DNA of 61,140 bases from Lysobacterales bacterium (GTDB lineage Bacteria > Pseudomonadota > Gammaproteobacteria > Xanthomonadales > Rhodanobacteraceae), in the NCBI GenBank assembly GCA_021324945.1, contig JAJPID010000036.1, positions 1 to 61,140 on the forward strand. The letters are read 5' to 3'. A program made the translations under genes and the position numbers. Shown here piece by piece: positions 24,109-36,059 of this stretch. The notes below the pieces were generated by a model. It saw nothing but the letters and a program-made list of their open reading frames with translations, was not told where the DNA came from and searched no databases. Position 1 is the first letter of the stretch. Each line of letters begins with the position of its first letter.

Positions 24109-24708
24109 TCAACGCGCACGCAAGCGTTTCGACGACGACACGTACTGGGTGCGCAAAAGCAGATCCCACAGCGGCGAGGTCACGCCGAAGTTGCGTTCGG
24201 GATGATTGTGGTGGATGTGATGCGCGGCGGCCCAGGCGCGCACCAGCGGATGGCGGTAGCGGAATGCGTGGATGCTCCAGTGGCTAAGCCCATATGCGGC
24301 GTAACCCGCGGCAATCGAACCGCCCAGCAGCAGCGCTTCGCTGACCGGCATGAAGTACGTCAACAGCGCCGCGAGTGCGAGATAGGCCAGCGGCGGCAGG
24401 AAGAACGGCAGCGCGTCGTACCCCTGCGGCTGATCGTGGTGGCGGCGATGCCCCTGCTCGAACACCTCGAACGGCCCATGGAACAGCCAGCGGTGCACCG
24501 CGTATTCGATCAGACTGAAAATCAGCAGACCGCACAGCACCAGCCACAAGATCATGGCGAAACCGAGATCGCCGCGACGCAGACCGGCGGCCAACAGGCA
24601 GAGCGCCACCAGCACATCGGAACTCAAACCCGCGTAATTGTTGAAACGGCTGGTGGACAGTCGCGACAACCATTGCAGCGGAGCATACGCGGAAGACCCG
24701 GTCATCAT
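24109..24708 (-). CDS. fatty acid hydroxylase/sterol desaturase superfamily membrane protein
   Basis: About 199 aa with four hydrophobic segments and the histidine-box pattern of the di-iron membrane oxidase superfamily: HRWLFH, then GHRRHHDQ, then HWSIH and HHIHHNHPERNFG. These enzymes hydroxylate or desaturate lipids in the inner membrane; carotenoid, sphingolipid or fatty acid substrates are all possible. The start at 24708 (or 24705, two tandem ATGs) is chosen because upstream residues are not conserved-looking. It ends 13 bases before the start of the methylase gene in the same direction, although the functions look unrelated. Confidence 0.8.
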   Translation of the reverse strand: MMTGSSAYAPLQWLSRLSTSRFNNYAGLSSDVLVALCLLAAGLRRGDLGFAMILWLVLCGLLIFSLIEYAVHRWLFHGPFEVFEQGHRRHHDQPQGYDALPFFLPPLAYLALAALLTYFMPVSEALLLGGSIAAGYAAYGLSHWSIHAFRYRHPLVRAWAAAHHIHHNHPERNFGVTSPLWDLLLRTQYVSSSKRLRAR

Positions 24709-24888
24709 CGTTTCTCTTCGCAGCACAAGCGGAACCGTTCGTCCGGCGCGGCAATGGTAGAAGCATTCGCGCCGCTTGTCGCGGACAGGCACGAGTATTG
24801 TGCTGGCGCGGTTCCCGTGGCTTTCAGCCGGCAGTCATCCGCCCGGGATCTGCCGGCGTTGTAATGGCTTTGCGCAAAGGAGCCGGCC

Positions 24889-25326
24889 ATGAAAAGAACC
24901 GCATGGGTTATAGCAATGCTCGTTTCGATGCTGTCGATGGGCGCTTGGGCGGATTCCCCGAAGCAACGCGACGCGGCGGAGCTCGCGCGTTTCGAGCGCT
25001 ACGCTTCGCGGCCGCAGGACAGCATGCATTATTTCCAGTTGCAGAAGTTCCAATATCTGGGCAAGAACGCGCAGGACGCGGATGTGATTGCGGTATGGAC
25101 CGGCGTCAACCAGGTCTATCTGTTGACGCTCGAGCAGCCGTGCATCAATCTGGATTTCGCTTTCGCGATCGGCCTGACGTCGACGGCCGGGAACGTCAAT
25201 GCGCGCATGGATTACGTGAAGTACGACCACGGCCAGCGCTGCCGCATCATGCAAATACAGAAGGTGGATTACAAGGCGCTGCGCGCCGCGGAGCAGGCTG
25301 CCAAGGCTCAGTCCTCGGGCACGTAA
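24889..25326 (+). CDS. secreted DUF6491 family protein
   Basis: A 145-aa protein with a signal peptide (residues 1 to about 21, hydrophobic core then AWA-D cleavage). The mature part has a conserved-looking strand pattern with two Cys (QPCINLDF and GQRCRIMQI) that may form a disulfide in the periplasm. DUF6491 is common in Xanthomonadales and its function is unknown. CAAAGGAG precedes the ATG. The 3' end overlaps the convergent yggX gene by 19 bases. Confidence 0.75.
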   Translation: MKRTAWVIAMLVSMLSMGAWADSPKQRDAAELARFERYASRPQDSMHYFQLQKFQYLGKNAQDADVIAVWTGVNQVYLLTLEQPCINLDFAFAIGLTSTAGNVNARMDYVKYDHGQRCRIMQIQKVDYKALRAAEQAAKAQSSGT

Positions 25327-25577
25327 CCCGCCGGCTTCTGCGCACCGCCTCCGAAGAGAAACTTCTCCATCTGCTCGACGAGAAAAGCGCGCGCCTTCGG
25401 ATCGAGCGGTGAAATTCGGTTCTCGTTGATCAGCATGGTCTGGTGTGCCAGCCACTGCTGCCACGCCTCCTTGCTGATTTTTTCGTAGATGCGTTTGCCG
25501 AGTTCTCCCGGCCAGGGCGCGTAATCCAGGCCTTCGGCTACGCGTTGCAATTTCGCGCAGAAAACGGTGCGGCTCAT
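25308..25577 (-). CDS. yggX: Fe(II)-trafficking/oxidative damage protection protein YggX
   Basis: An 89-aa protein with the full YggX pattern: [11 protein letters not shown] with the single conserved Cys, then [20 protein letters not shown], then [17 protein letters not shown]-like sequence. YggX protects Fe-S enzymes such as MutY from oxidative damage. The ATG at 25577 is the family start; an earlier in-frame start at 25589 adds four residues. It lies downstream of mutY in the same direction, the usual arrangement. It overlaps the 3' end of the convergent DUF6491 gene. Confidence 0.93.
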   Translation of the reverse strand: MSRTVFCAKLQRVAEGLDYAPWPGELGKRIYEKISKEAWQQWLAHQTMLINENRISPLDPKARAFLVEQMEKFLFGGGAQKPAGYVPED

Positions 25578-25673
25578 CACAATCCCCATTCAGACGCAAG
25601 TGCATGCATGGCTTTCTTGAGAAGTACGGTCAAGGATGGCCGCTTGGGTATTTGCTGGATGCGATTAGTCAAA

Positions 25674-26759
25674 CTAACCGGGACCTTGAGGAGCGCGTCG
25701 ATCCTGGATGATCGCATTCAATAACTTCCTGACCGGCGCCGGCATGCCTAGATGTGCGAATTCCCCGCCCGCGCACCAACGCAAGTCCTGCGTATCAGCG
25801 ATGGCTCGATGCATCCGCACCCCGCGCCACAACAATGGCTGGACGTGCAGACGGTAATGCGTGAAAGCGTGCGCGAACGGTTGCAGTGTTTCCGCATGCG
25901 TGCCGTTCAAATGCGCAAACTTCGCGGCGAGGTTCGATGCGAGCGCGAGATCCTCGCTTTCTGGCAGACTCCACAATCCGGGCCAGACGCCGCTCGCGCC
26001 GCGCCGCTGCAGCAGCACGCGCTGCTGCGCATCGCGCAGGATCAGCATCACGGTATTGCGCACCGGCAACGCGCGGGCGGGACGCGGCTGCGGCAATTCG
26101 GCGGTGAGACCTTGTTGAAACGCGGTGCAATCGTCCGATAGCGGGCACTCGCCGCAACGTGGCAGCGTTCGGGTGCATACGATCGCGCCCAGATCCATGA
26201 TCGCTTGCGTGTAGTCGGCGATGCGTTCGTGCGATGTATGTGATTCTGCCAGTGCCCACAATTTTTCTTCGACGGCGCGTGCGCCGGGCCAACCGCGCAC
26301 ACCTGCGTGACGCGCCAGCACGCGCTTGACGTTGCCGTCCAGGATCGGAAAACGCTCGCCGCGCGAGAGCGCCAGGATCGCCCCTGCGGTCGAGCGGCCG
26401 ATACCGGGTAGGGCAACCAGCGACTCGAAATGAGCGGGCAATTCGCCACCATGCCGTTCAACGCAGACGCGTGCGGCGCGGTGCAGATTGCGCGCGCGTG
26501 CGTAATAACCGAGGCCGGACCACAAGGCGAATACCTCATCCTCACTCGCGTTCGCCAAAGCGCGCACGTGGGGTAGAGCGCGCACGAAGCGCTCGAAATA
26601 CGGAATCACCGTCGCGACCTGCGTCTGTTGCAGCATCACCTCGGAAATCCAGACGCGGTAAGGCGTGCGCCGGCATGAAGGCGTGTCCTGCCAAGGCAGA
26701 TCGTGCCGGCCGTGGCGGTCGAACCATGCGAGCAGGCGCGAGGCGATGCCGGTGCTCAA
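25674..26759 (-). CDS. mutY: A/G-specific adenine DNA glycosylase MutY
   Basis: A 361-aa MutY that removes adenine mispaired with 8-oxoguanine. It shows the helix-hairpin-helix (VALPGIGRSTAGAIL), the catalytic ALSRGERFPILDGNVKRV region with the Asp, the 4Fe-4S cluster ligands C-x6-C-x2-C-x5-C (CTRTLPRCGECPLSDDC) and a C-terminal Nudix-like 8-oxoG recognition domain. The start codon is TTG at 26759: GGAAG lies 7 bases upstream, and it overlaps the stop of the AsmA-like gene (TTGA). It is part of the ftsY-asmA-like-mutY-yggX operon. Confidence 0.94.
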   Translation of the reverse strand: MSTGIASRLLAWFDRHGRHDLPWQDTPSCRRTPYRVWISEVMLQQTQVATVIPYFERFVRALPHVRALANASEDEVFALWSGLGYYARARNLHRAARVCVERHGGELPAHFESLVALPGIGRSTAGAILALSRGERFPILDGNVKRVLARHAGVRGWPGARAVEEKLWALAESHTSHERIADYTQAIMDLGAIVCTRTLPRCGECPLSDDCTAFQQGLTAELPQPRPARALPVRNTVMLILRDAQQRVLLQRRGASGVWPGLWSLPESEDLALASNLAAKFAHLNGTHAETLQPFAHAFTHYRLHVQPLLWRGVRMHRAIADTQDLRWCAGGEFAHLGMPAPVRKLLNAIIQDRRAPQGPG

Positions 26760-27916
26760 TGCGCAACTTCCTTCGCGGTCGCCGCGCTCGCCGGTGCCGG
26801 TGCGCTGCCGGCGGGCAGCGGCGCGACATCCGGTCCTGCGTCGACCTGCACGTCATGCATTTGCAGCGGGCCGTAACTGAGGGTTTCGACGTGCGCGCGG
26901 CCTTGCAGCGGCGGCAGCGTCAGCGGTGTGCCGGGCTGCGAGGTCAGCACGCCATGCCACCAATCCACAAGTTGCAGCGGCGGGATGCGTGCATCGACGT
27001 GCTCGTTCGAGCCTTCGAGTTTCAGCGCCGCGACCAGAGGTACCGATTTTTGTGCGGGCAGGATTTGCAGCGCCACGGCATAGTCGCGCGGCACCGTGGG
27101 CGCGGCGCCTGCGTTGGCAGCAGCACTCGCAGCGCTCGACGGATTTGCCGCTGCGGCCGCCGGCAATTTCAGCGTGCCAGTGAAATTCGCTGCGACATCG
27201 CTACCGCCGCGCCAGAGCGCGTTGCCTGCGAGATCGGCGCTCAAACCGCGTTGCACGCTCAAAATCAAATGCACCCGATCGAAGCGCAACGCGTCGTTCT
27301 CGTCGCGCGGCAGCGCGGTCAACTTGAGAATGCCGCTGCGATCAGAACCGCTGCGCGCGGCTGCATCGAGCTGAAACGGAATGCCCGGCAGCAGCGTGCC
27401 GGTTTCCGCATGAATGTCGAACAGCTGTGGCTCGTCGTTGCGCACCAGCGTTCCGTTGACGATTTGCAGCCCCGCGCCGATGTGTGGCAATTGCGGCGCG
27501 CCTTGTGTTTGCGGCAGCTTCGACAGCAATGCCTGCAATTGATCCAGATCAATGCGGGGTGATTCGATTTCCAGCCGTTCGATCGCCAGTTCGCGATGCA
27601 GCAATGCGTGCCACGGCACCACCATGCGCGCTTGCGTTGCAGTCAGCAGCGGTGCGTTCGAACCGATGCTACTCAACTGGAAACCCTGCAATTGCACCGC
27701 CGGATGTGGCCACAGCGCGGGCGCGGCGGGCTTCTCCACGCTGAGGATCAATCCTGCGCCGGCCAGCTGCGATTGCAGCAACGCGGTGAAACGTTGTGGC
27801 TGTAACAACGAACGAACGAACAGTGTCGCGCCGATCAGCATCATCAGGATCAGCACGATCACCGTGGCGACCAACCAGCGCCATGGATGTGCACCGATGG
27901 AAGCGCGCCCGATCAT
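26756..27916 (-). CDS. AsmA-like inner membrane anchored protein
   Basis: A 386-aa protein with one N-terminal membrane segment (about 14 to 35) followed by a periplasmic region with the AsmA pattern (LLQSQLAGAGLILSVEKPAA, LQGFQLSS, RELAIERLEIESPRIDL, LQIVNGTLVRND). AsmA-type proteins assist lipid transport or outer membrane biogenesis. It is shorter than classic AsmA and has Ala/Pro-rich linkers near 225 to 250 and at the C-terminus. Its start overlaps the ftsY stop and its stop overlaps the mutY start, so it is embedded in the operon. Confidence 0.8.
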   Translation of the reverse strand: MIGRASIGAHPWRWLVATVIVLILMMLIGATLFVRSLLQPQRFTALLQSQLAGAGLILSVEKPAAPALWPHPAVQLQGFQLSSIGSNAPLLTATQARMVVPWHALLHRELAIERLEIESPRIDLDQLQALLSKLPQTQGAPQLPHIGAGLQIVNGTLVRNDEPQLFDIHAETGTLLPGIPFQLDAAARSGSDRSGILKLTALPRDENDALRFDRVHLILSVQRGLSADLAGNALWRGGSDVAANFTGTLKLPAAAAANPSSAASAAANAGAAPTVPRDYAVALQILPAQKSVPLVAALKLEGSNEHVDARIPPLQLVDWWHGVLTSQPGTPLTLPPLQGRAHVETLSYGPLQMHDVQVDAGPDVAPLPAGSAPAPASAATAKEVAH

Positions 27917-29022
27917 CCAGTCAGCCGTGCGGGCAACAAACCGTCGACGAACGCGACCGGATCGAACGTGCGCAGATCTTGTGCGCTCTCGCCGAGGCCG
28001 ACGTAGCGGATCGGCAAACCGAATTCGCGCGCCAGCGCGAACACCACGCCGCCCCTGGCCGTGCCATCGAGCTTGGTGACAACCAATCCGGTGACACCAG
28101 TCGCATCACGGAACTGGCGCACCTGGCTGATCGCGTTCTGCCCGGTAGTGCCGTCGATCACCATCAGTACTTCGTGCGGCGCGCTGGCATCGACTTTCCC
28201 TAACACGCGTTTCACTTTCGCCAGTTCGTTCATCAGGCCCGCCTGCGTGTGCAATCTACCGGCGGTATCGGCGATCAGCACGTCGATGCCACGCGCCTGC
28301 GCGGTTTGCAGCGCGTCGAACACCACGCTCGCCGAATCTGCGCCCTGGCCCTGCGCGATCACCGGCACGGAATTGCGTGCGCCCCATTCCTGCAATTGCG
28401 CGACGGCGGCGGCACGAAAGGTATCGCCCGCAGCCAGCATCACATGGCGATGTTCGTCGCGATAGCGGCGCGCGAGTTTGCCGATCGTCGTGGTCTTGCC
28501 CACGCCATTGACACCGACCACCAACAGCACGAACGGCTTGCGGCCGGAGACTTGCAATGGTTGCGCAACCGGTTGCAGCATCGTGATCAATGCGGTGCGC
28601 AGCGCATCCAACAGGGCATTCGCGTCGGCAAATTCGCGCTTGTGCATGCGGCGGCGCAAGTCTTCCACCAGCTCATGCGTGGCAGCGATACCGACATCGG
28701 CGGTAATCAGCGTGGTTTCCAGTTCGTCCAGCAGTTCGTCGTCGAGTCTGGGATGGCGCACGAACAGCGAGGTGAGATTGCGCGCGAAACCGCTGCCGGA
28801 CAGGCGCTCACGCCAACTGCGTTTGACCGGTTGCGCGGATCCGGCGCCCGATGAAGCAACCGTTTCCACCGCCTGCGCCTGTTGCGCGGCAGGCGCTGCT
28901 TTCACCGGCTCGGCTGCCGCGGCGGCCGTAGCCGGTTCGGACGGTTCCGGTGGCGACGTCGCCGGTTCGGCAGGTTGCTCGGACTCGCCGCGGCCGGTGA
29001 TCTTCTTCCAGAATTTCTGCAT
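27913..29022 (-). CDS. ftsY: signal recognition particle receptor FtsY
   Basis: A 369-aa FtsY. An acidic/Ala-Pro-rich A domain (1 to about 70) is followed by the NG GTPase: GVNGVGKTTTIGKLARRY (G1), DTFRAAAVAQL, DTAGRLHT (G3), TKLDGTARGG (G4) and the closing GLGESAQDLRTFDP. FtsY receives SRP-ribosome complexes at the inner membrane. The start is the ATG of MQKFWKK at 29022; a longer frame upstream runs into rsmD and its promoter. rsmD diverges 64 bases away, the usual arrangement in gammaproteobacteria. Confidence 0.96.
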   Translation of the reverse strand: MQKFWKKITGRGESEQPAEPATSPPEPSEPATAAAAAEPVKAAPAAQQAQAVETVASSGAGSAQPVKRSWRERLSGSGFARNLTSLFVRHPRLDDELLDELETTLITADVGIAATHELVEDLRRRMHKREFADANALLDALRTALITMLQPVAQPLQVSGRKPFVLLVVGVNGVGKTTTIGKLARRYRDEHRHVMLAAGDTFRAAAVAQLQEWGARNSVPVIAQGQGADSASVVFDALQTAQARGIDVLIADTAGRLHTQAGLMNELAKVKRVLGKVDASAPHEVLMVIDGTTGQNAISQVRQFRDATGVTGLVVTKLDGTARGGVVFALAREFGLPIRYVGLGESAQDLRTFDPVAFVDGLLPARLTG

Positions 29023-29086
29023 GACTGGCGCTGTGCGCGATGCTGCCGGAGAATCCCCGCATGCTAACAGCCGTTCCGCAACGCCC

Positions 29087-29662
29087 ATGAAACGCGCGCG
29101 CGGCAACGCGCCGCCGGGTGCGGTGCGCATCATCGGCGGCTCATTGCGCGGCTCCAAGCTGGCGGTGCCGGCGCTCGCCGATCTGCGGCCGACGCCGCAG
29201 CGTCTGCGCGAGACCTTGTTCAACTGGCTGTTGCCGGTGATCGAAGGCGCGCGGGTGCTGGACCTTTTCGCCGGCAGCGGTGCGCTGGGCATCGAGGCGC
29301 TCTCGCGCGGCGCCGCGTTCGTCTTGATGATCGAACGCGACCGCAGGCAGGCCGAACACATCGCCGCCGATCTTGCCCGACTGCATGTCGCCAATGGCGA
29401 AGTGCGTTGCGCGGACACACTGCAATTCCTCGCGCAACCACCGCAGCAAACGTTCGACATCGCCTTTCTCGATCCGCCGTTCGATGCGGACCTCTGGACG
29501 CGCGCCGCCACATTGATCGAAGAGCATGGTTGGTTCAAGTCGAATTCGCGGATCTATGTCGAAACGCCGATCGATGCGCCATTCACGCCGCCACCACGGT
29601 GGCGTCTGCATCGGCAGAGTCGCGCGGGTGCGGTGGAGGGTGGACTTTACATACGCGAGTGA
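29087..29662 (+). CDS. rsmD: 16S rRNA (guanine(966)-N(2))-methyltransferase RsmD
   Basis: A 191-aa SAM methyltransferase: VRIIGGSLRGSKL at the N-terminus, LRETLFNWL, motif I VLDLFAGSGALGIEALSRGA, and the catalytic IAFLDPPFD. RsmD methylates G966 of 16S rRNA. The ATG at 29087 matches the family start. It diverges from ftsY and is followed by coaD after about 100 bases, a common order. Confidence 0.94.
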   Translation: MKRARGNAPPGAVRIIGGSLRGSKLAVPALADLRPTPQRLRETLFNWLLPVIEGARVLDLFAGSGALGIEALSRGAAFVLMIERDRRQAEHIAADLARLHVANGEVRCADTLQFLAQPPQQTFDIAFLDPPFDADLWTRAATLIEEHGWFKSNSRIYVETPIDAPFTPPPRWRLHRQSRAGAVEGGLYIRE

Positions 29663-29726
29663 GCGGACTTCGTCTGCCCTTGCAGGTGGAGGGCAGAGCC
29701 TGCCCCTACGGGTACCGCACCGATGA

Positions 29727-30284
<558 letters not shown>

Positions 30285-30299
30285 AACGAGGTGCATATC

Positions 30300-30794
30300 A
30301 TGCGCAAAATTCCCGTCCTCATCGCTTTCGCGCTTGCCGCCACGCTCGCGCTCTCCGCGTGCAATAACGCTCAGCAGACCGATCAAGCCGCGCAGCCGCA
30401 GGAGGTCAGCAAGCCGAGCAGCCCGACCGACATGAAAGGCTGGAAGACTTATCTCAGCCAGGTCGTGCAGGCGCACATGCAGGGCATCAGCAATACGCCT
30501 TACATGTATTTCATTCCGGCCGGCGATGACCCCGACACTGTCGCCGCGCGCGGCCGCACGCAAGACACCTTGAACGGTGTGGTCGCGACCACCGTTCTGC
30601 CCGGCAACATGATCGCCGCGGGCGGTCCGGATTCGGGCAAGACCGCCGACGCATTGGTCACCGCGTTCAAGAACGCGCAACCGGGTTCGTTCAAGGGCGT
30701 GGTGGTGCTGTTCGTCGGCAACGCCACCGACAAGGACCGCGTGCAGCAGGCCGTCGCGCCGAGCGGCGCGGAGTTCCGTTTCGCGCAGATGTGA
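30300..30794 (+). CDS. predicted lipoprotein of unknown function
   Basis: A 164-aa protein with a lipoprotein signal peptide and lipobox LALSA-C (Cys21), so it is likely anchored to a membrane facing the periplasm. The mature domain contains YMYFIPAGDDPDT, GVVATTVLPGNMIAAGGPDS and VVVLFVGNATDKDRVQ, a mixed alpha/beta pattern I cannot assign. ACGAGG lies about 8 bases before the ATG; an upstream GTG at 30291 is less likely. It starts 15 bases after coaD and may share its transcript. Confidence 0.72.
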   Translation: MRKIPVLIAFALAATLALSACNNAQQTDQAAQPQEVSKPSSPTDMKGWKTYLSQVVQAHMQGISNTPYMYFIPAGDDPDTVAARGRTQDTLNGVVATTVLPGNMIAAGGPDSGKTADALVTAFKNAQPGSFKGVVVLFVGNATDKDRVQQAVAPSGAEFRFAQM

Positions 30795-31015
30795 TCGAAA
30801 AGTCGCGCGTTGCGATTGATGCAGGTCAGGGACGGCCGTGTTGAGCGAGCGCTGCACGCCGTCATGCCGGCGCGCAGCGCCATCTTCGGCAGCGAGCGGA
30901 AAATCGAGCGATCTTGCGATGCAACCGCAAATATTCTTCTCCCGTCCGAGCACTTGGCAGAGGTCGGACACCTTCTTCCGCAAGCGGGAGAGGGTGAATT
31001 CGCCGCGGATGGTAA

Positions 31016-33003
<1,988 letters not shown>

Positions 33004-33013
33004 GATTCATGAT

Positions 33014-33121
33014 CGTCATTCCGGGGCCGTTCGAACGCGAATGCGCGCGAGAACGGAACCGGAATCCAGCGTATTTGATTTTGAAGCCTAGTCACTGGAT
33101 CCCGCTTTCGCGGGAATGACG
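33014..33121. repeat. 108-bp intergenic element with inverted ends
   Basis: The stretch begins CGTCATTCCGG and ends CCGGGAATGACG-like (GGGAATGACG), so CGTCATTCC and GGAATGACG are inverted ends. Inside, CCGGAATCCAG and CTGGATCCCG form a second inverted pair, and CCCGCTTTCGCGGG a third. Together they make a multi-stem element of the kind scattered between genes in Xanthomonadales. A related copy lies at 38760 to 38799. Confidence 0.65.
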
Positions 33122-33143
33122 TATCTGGAAACGAATACGTGCC

Positions 33144-34013
33144 ATGAAACTCTGGTCTCTCCAAGGCAACTCGCAAAAGCTCGACGGCGGGGCCATGTTC
33201 GGCAACGCACCGAAGGCCATGTGGGCGCAATGGATCGCGCCGGACGAGCAGAACCGCATTCCTCTGGCGTGCCGCTGTCTGCTGGCGACCGATCTCGACA
33301 ACAAGAACGTCCTGTTCGAAACCGGCATCGGCGCGTTCTTCGAGCCGAAGCTGCGCGAGCGTTACGGCGTAGTCGAGGATCGCCACGTGCTGCTGGATTC
33401 GCTGCGCGAAGTGGGATTGAGCCACGAGGACATCGATGTGGTGGTGCTTTCCCATCTGCACTTCGATCATGCGGGCGGGCTGTTGGCCGAGTGGAAGAAG
33501 GGTGAAGCGCTGCGTCTGCTGTTCCCGAACGCGACTTATCTCGTCAGCACCACGCATTGGCTGCGCGCCAAGGATCCGCATCCACGCGACCGCGCCTCGT
33601 TCATTCCCGGCCTCCCGGAACTGCTGGAGCAAAGCGGCCGGCTGGAACTGGTCGATGGCGAGCATTCCCATGCGTTGGACAGTTCCGTGCGCTTCCACTT
33701 CTCGCAAGGCCACACACCGGGGCTGATGCTGAGCGAGATCGTCGGCTCGCATCATCGCAACGGCATCGTCTACTGCGCCGACCTGATCCCCGGCCGTGCC
33801 TGGGTGCACCTGCCGGTGACGATGGGCTACGACCGCGCGGCCGAATGGCTGATCGATGAAAAGCGCGAGTTCCTGGACGACAAGATAGAGCGTGACGTCA
33901 TGCTGTTCTTCACTCACGACCACGAGATCGCGGCCGCCAAGCCTGCGCGCGACGAACGTGGCCGCTACGGGGTGCGCGATGAGCGACGGGAATTGCGCGG
34001 CCTGACGTTGTAA
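33144..34013 (+). CDS. metallo-beta-lactamase fold hydrolase, lactonase-like
   Basis: A 289-aa MBL-fold protein with the metal motif [10 protein letters not shown], further ligand His in SQGHTPG and Asp in YCADLIPG. The overall pattern resembles N-acyl-homoserine lactonase-type enzymes, but the substrate cannot be read from sequence. No signal peptide is seen, so it is cytoplasmic. It follows the repeat element and precedes the TMEM43-like gene by 9 bases. Confidence 0.82.
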   Translation: MKLWSLQGNSQKLDGGAMFGNAPKAMWAQWIAPDEQNRIPLACRCLLATDLDNKNVLFETGIGAFFEPKLRERYGVVEDRHVLLDSLREVGLSHEDIDVVVLSHLHFDHAGGLLAEWKKGEALRLLFPNATYLVSTTHWLRAKDPHPRDRASFIPGLPELLEQSGRLELVDGEHSHALDSSVRFHFSQGHTPGLMLSEIVGSHHRNGIVYCADLIPGRAWVHLPVTMGYDRAAEWLIDEKREFLDDKIERDVMLFFTHDHEIAAAKPARDERGRYGVRDERRELRGLTL

Positions 34014-34022
34014 GCTGCGCGC

Positions 34023-35090
34023 ATGGAAGCGCGCGAACCGAACCCGATGCGCACCCTCGCGACGGCGATCGCCGGCGCGGTCCTGCTGGTCATCGCGCTG
34101 CTGCTGATCGGCTTCACAGAACACGCCGACCGCCTGCGCGCGATGAGCGAGGATGCGCTGGGCGGTTTCGTGTTGTCCGGCAATGAAGCGAAGCCGGGCG
34201 CAGCCAGCAACGGCCAGCTCGTGTTCGTTTCAGGTGACACGCAGGTCGTCAAACCCGCGATTGATCCGCAGTTCAATGTGAATGCGAATGCGGTCGCGCT
34301 GGTTCGCAAAGTCGAGATGTTCCAGTGGCACGAGACCGACGCCAGCCAGCGTTCCTACGATCAAGACTGGATCGATCATCCTGTCGATGCGTCGAAGTTC
34401 GCGCAGCCGGCGGGCCATGACAATCCCGGTGCGTTTCCGTTCGACGGCGCGCGTTTCGATTCGCCGGACGTGCGCGTCGGTGGGTTCCAGCTCGGGCCGA
34501 AACTGGTGGCTGAAATAGAAGGCGTCGAGGATTTCACGCCGGATTTCCACGCGTTGCCGCCAAACATGGCGGCGACTTTCCAGGTTCACGACAACGCGCT
34601 GGTGACCAGTGCCGATCCGCAGCATCCGCGCATTGGTGACCTCCGCGTCAGCTGGATGCGGATCGCGCCGAAACGCATCACAGTGCTGGCGCGCGCGCAG
34701 AACGGCGTGCTGGTACAGGCATCAGATACCTCCGGCCATCCGCTGGCGCAAGTGCAGATCGGCAAGCGCTCTTTGAGCGACGTGGTGCCGGATGCCGCAC
34801 CGCGTCCAGCTTACGCATGGGCCAGACGTGTACTGGCGATCCTGCTGGCGTGGGCCGGCGTGCTGTTGATCCTGCCGATGAGCAGACGCGACGAGTGGTT
34901 GGCACTTGCCGCCGGCATCGTGCCGCTGGCGTTGCTTGCGTGCCTGTTCTGGTTCGGCGTGCGCAGCATTGCGGCGGTCGTGTTGCTCGCGATCGCCATC
35001 GCGGCCGCACTGACCGCGATATTCAGATGGCGGCGTCCATTGCCTGTTCGAGTGCAGGCGATCCGCCGCGACGAAGGGGAAAGCGCATGA
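34023..35090 (+). CDS. TMEM43-family membrane protein
   Basis: A 355-aa protein with an N-terminal membrane segment (about 12 to 34), a large extracytoplasmic domain with VRKVEMFQWHE and the conserved SYDQDWID-type segment, then three C-terminal membrane segments (about 265 to 335). This matches the TMEM43/DUF1625 family, whose bacterial role is unknown. The stop overlaps the MAPEG-like gene start (ATGA). Together the two look like a small membrane operon. Confidence 0.82.
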   Translation: MEAREPNPMRTLATAIAGAVLLVIALLLIGFTEHADRLRAMSEDALGGFVLSGNEAKPGAASNGQLVFVSGDTQVVKPAIDPQFNVNANAVALVRKVEMFQWHETDASQRSYDQDWIDHPVDASKFAQPAGHDNPGAFPFDGARFDSPDVRVGGFQLGPKLVAEIEGVEDFTPDFHALPPNMAATFQVHDNALVTSADPQHPRIGDLRVSWMRIAPKRITVLARAQNGVLVQASDTSGHPLAQVQIGKRSLSDVVPDAAPRPAYAWARRVLAILLAWAGVLLILPMSRRDEWLALAAGIVPLALLACLFWFGVRSIAAVVLLAIAIAAALTAIFRWRRPLPVRVQAIRRDEGESA

Positions 35091-35488
35091 TGCACATCGC
35101 GGGTTTGTACGCGGCCCTGGCGGCGCTGCTGGTCGTTGTGTTGTCGATTCGCGTGGTCTTGTTGCGGAATAGTGAGAAGGTCGGGATCGGCACGGGCGGA
35201 AACGAGCGGCTGGCGCGCGCCATCCGCGCGCACGCGAATGCGGTCGAATATCTGCCGATCGCCCTGTTGCTGCTCTTGATCCTCGATTTGGATCAGACCC
35301 AGACGTGGCTGCTGCATCTGTTCGGCATCGTGCTGATCGTCGGTCGTGTGCTGCACGCGATCGGATTGTCCGGTTCGGCCGGCCGCTCGTTCGGCCGCAT
35401 CGCAGGAATCTCGCTGACTTTATTGGTTATCGTGGCGATGGCGCTGTTGCTGCTGTGGCGCTTCGTCGCGGTGCACGCGATCACGTAG
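35087..35488 (+). CDS. MAPEG family membrane protein
   Basis: A 133-aa protein with four hydrophobic segments and the MAPEG pattern ARAIRAHANAVEYLPIALLL, followed by RVLHAIGLSG. MAPEG proteins in eukaryotes act on glutathione and eicosanoids; bacterial members are mostly uncharacterised. A gamma-glutamyltransferase lies three genes upstream, which could be a glutathione link, but this is weak. Two tandem starts are possible (35087 and 35090). Confidence 0.82.
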   Translation: MMHIAGLYAALAALLVVVLSIRVVLLRNSEKVGIGTGGNERLARAIRAHANAVEYLPIALLLLLILDLDQTQTWLLHLFGIVLIVGRVLHAIGLSGSAGRSFGRIAGISLTLLVIVAMALLLLWRFVAVHAIT

Positions 35489-35495
35489 AGATCAT

Positions 35496-36059
35496 TCAAT
35501 CTACTGGCGCGTGTTCCAGAAACCACAGCCCCGCGAACAATTTCGGATCGATCGAATAACCCTCCGCGGCTTTCGCGCGTAGCCATTGCCCGGCCTCGAG
35601 GCGGGGCACTTCGTGCACGACAATGTCCTCGCTCTCGTCGCCTCCGCCATCGCCGACCTTGCGCAAATCCAGCGCGCGAACGAAGTGCATCATCTCGGTG
35701 CTCATGCCGGCTGACGACGGACCAGAGTGTAGGTGCTCTACGCGCGCGCAGGTGTATCCGGTTTCCTCGATCAGTTCGCGGCAGGCGGCGGTTTCGAAGT
35801 TCTCGTCACCGGCGTGTTCGAGATCGCCCACCAGTCCGGCCGGCATCTCGATGGTGAAGCTGCGGATCGACATGCGGTACTGCTCGACGAACAGGACGCG
35901 GTCTTGCGGTGTCACCGCGACGATGATTACCGCACCGCCCGGCGAATTGCGTTCGACGAATTCCCAGCGGCCACGCTTTTTTAAAGTCAACCACTTGCCG
36001 GCGAAAAGCGTGGTGGTTTCTTCGTTATCTTCGGGTGAAATGCGCGAGTGACGGCTCAC
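35496..36059 (-). CDS. Nudix hydrolase, ADP-sugar pyrophosphatase-like
   Basis: A 187-aa Nudix protein. The Nudix box is visible around ENFETAACRELIEETGYTC, preceded by TIEMPAGLVGDLEHAGDE, the pattern of ADP-ribose/ADP-sugar pyrophosphatases. The start is GTG at 36059, overlapping the exonuclease stop (GTGA). It is the last gene of a nitroreductase-exonuclease-Nudix operon and ends 7 bases from the convergent MAPEG-like gene. Confidence 0.87.
   Translation of the reverse strand: MSRHSRISPEDNEETTTLFAGKWLTLKKRGRWEFVERNSPGGAVIIVAVTPQDRVLFVEQYRMSIRSFTIEMPAGLVGDLEHAGDENFETAACRELIEETGYTCARVEHLHSGPSSAGMSTEMMHFVRALDLRKVGDGGGDESEDIVVHEVPRLEAGQWLRAKAAEGYSIDPKLFAGLWFLEHAPVD

Noticed and set aside
25308-25326. 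19-base overlap of DUF6491 and yggX 3' ends as a regulatory antisense pair
   Set aside because: Short convergent overlaps are common in compact genomes and nothing further in the sequence supports regulation.
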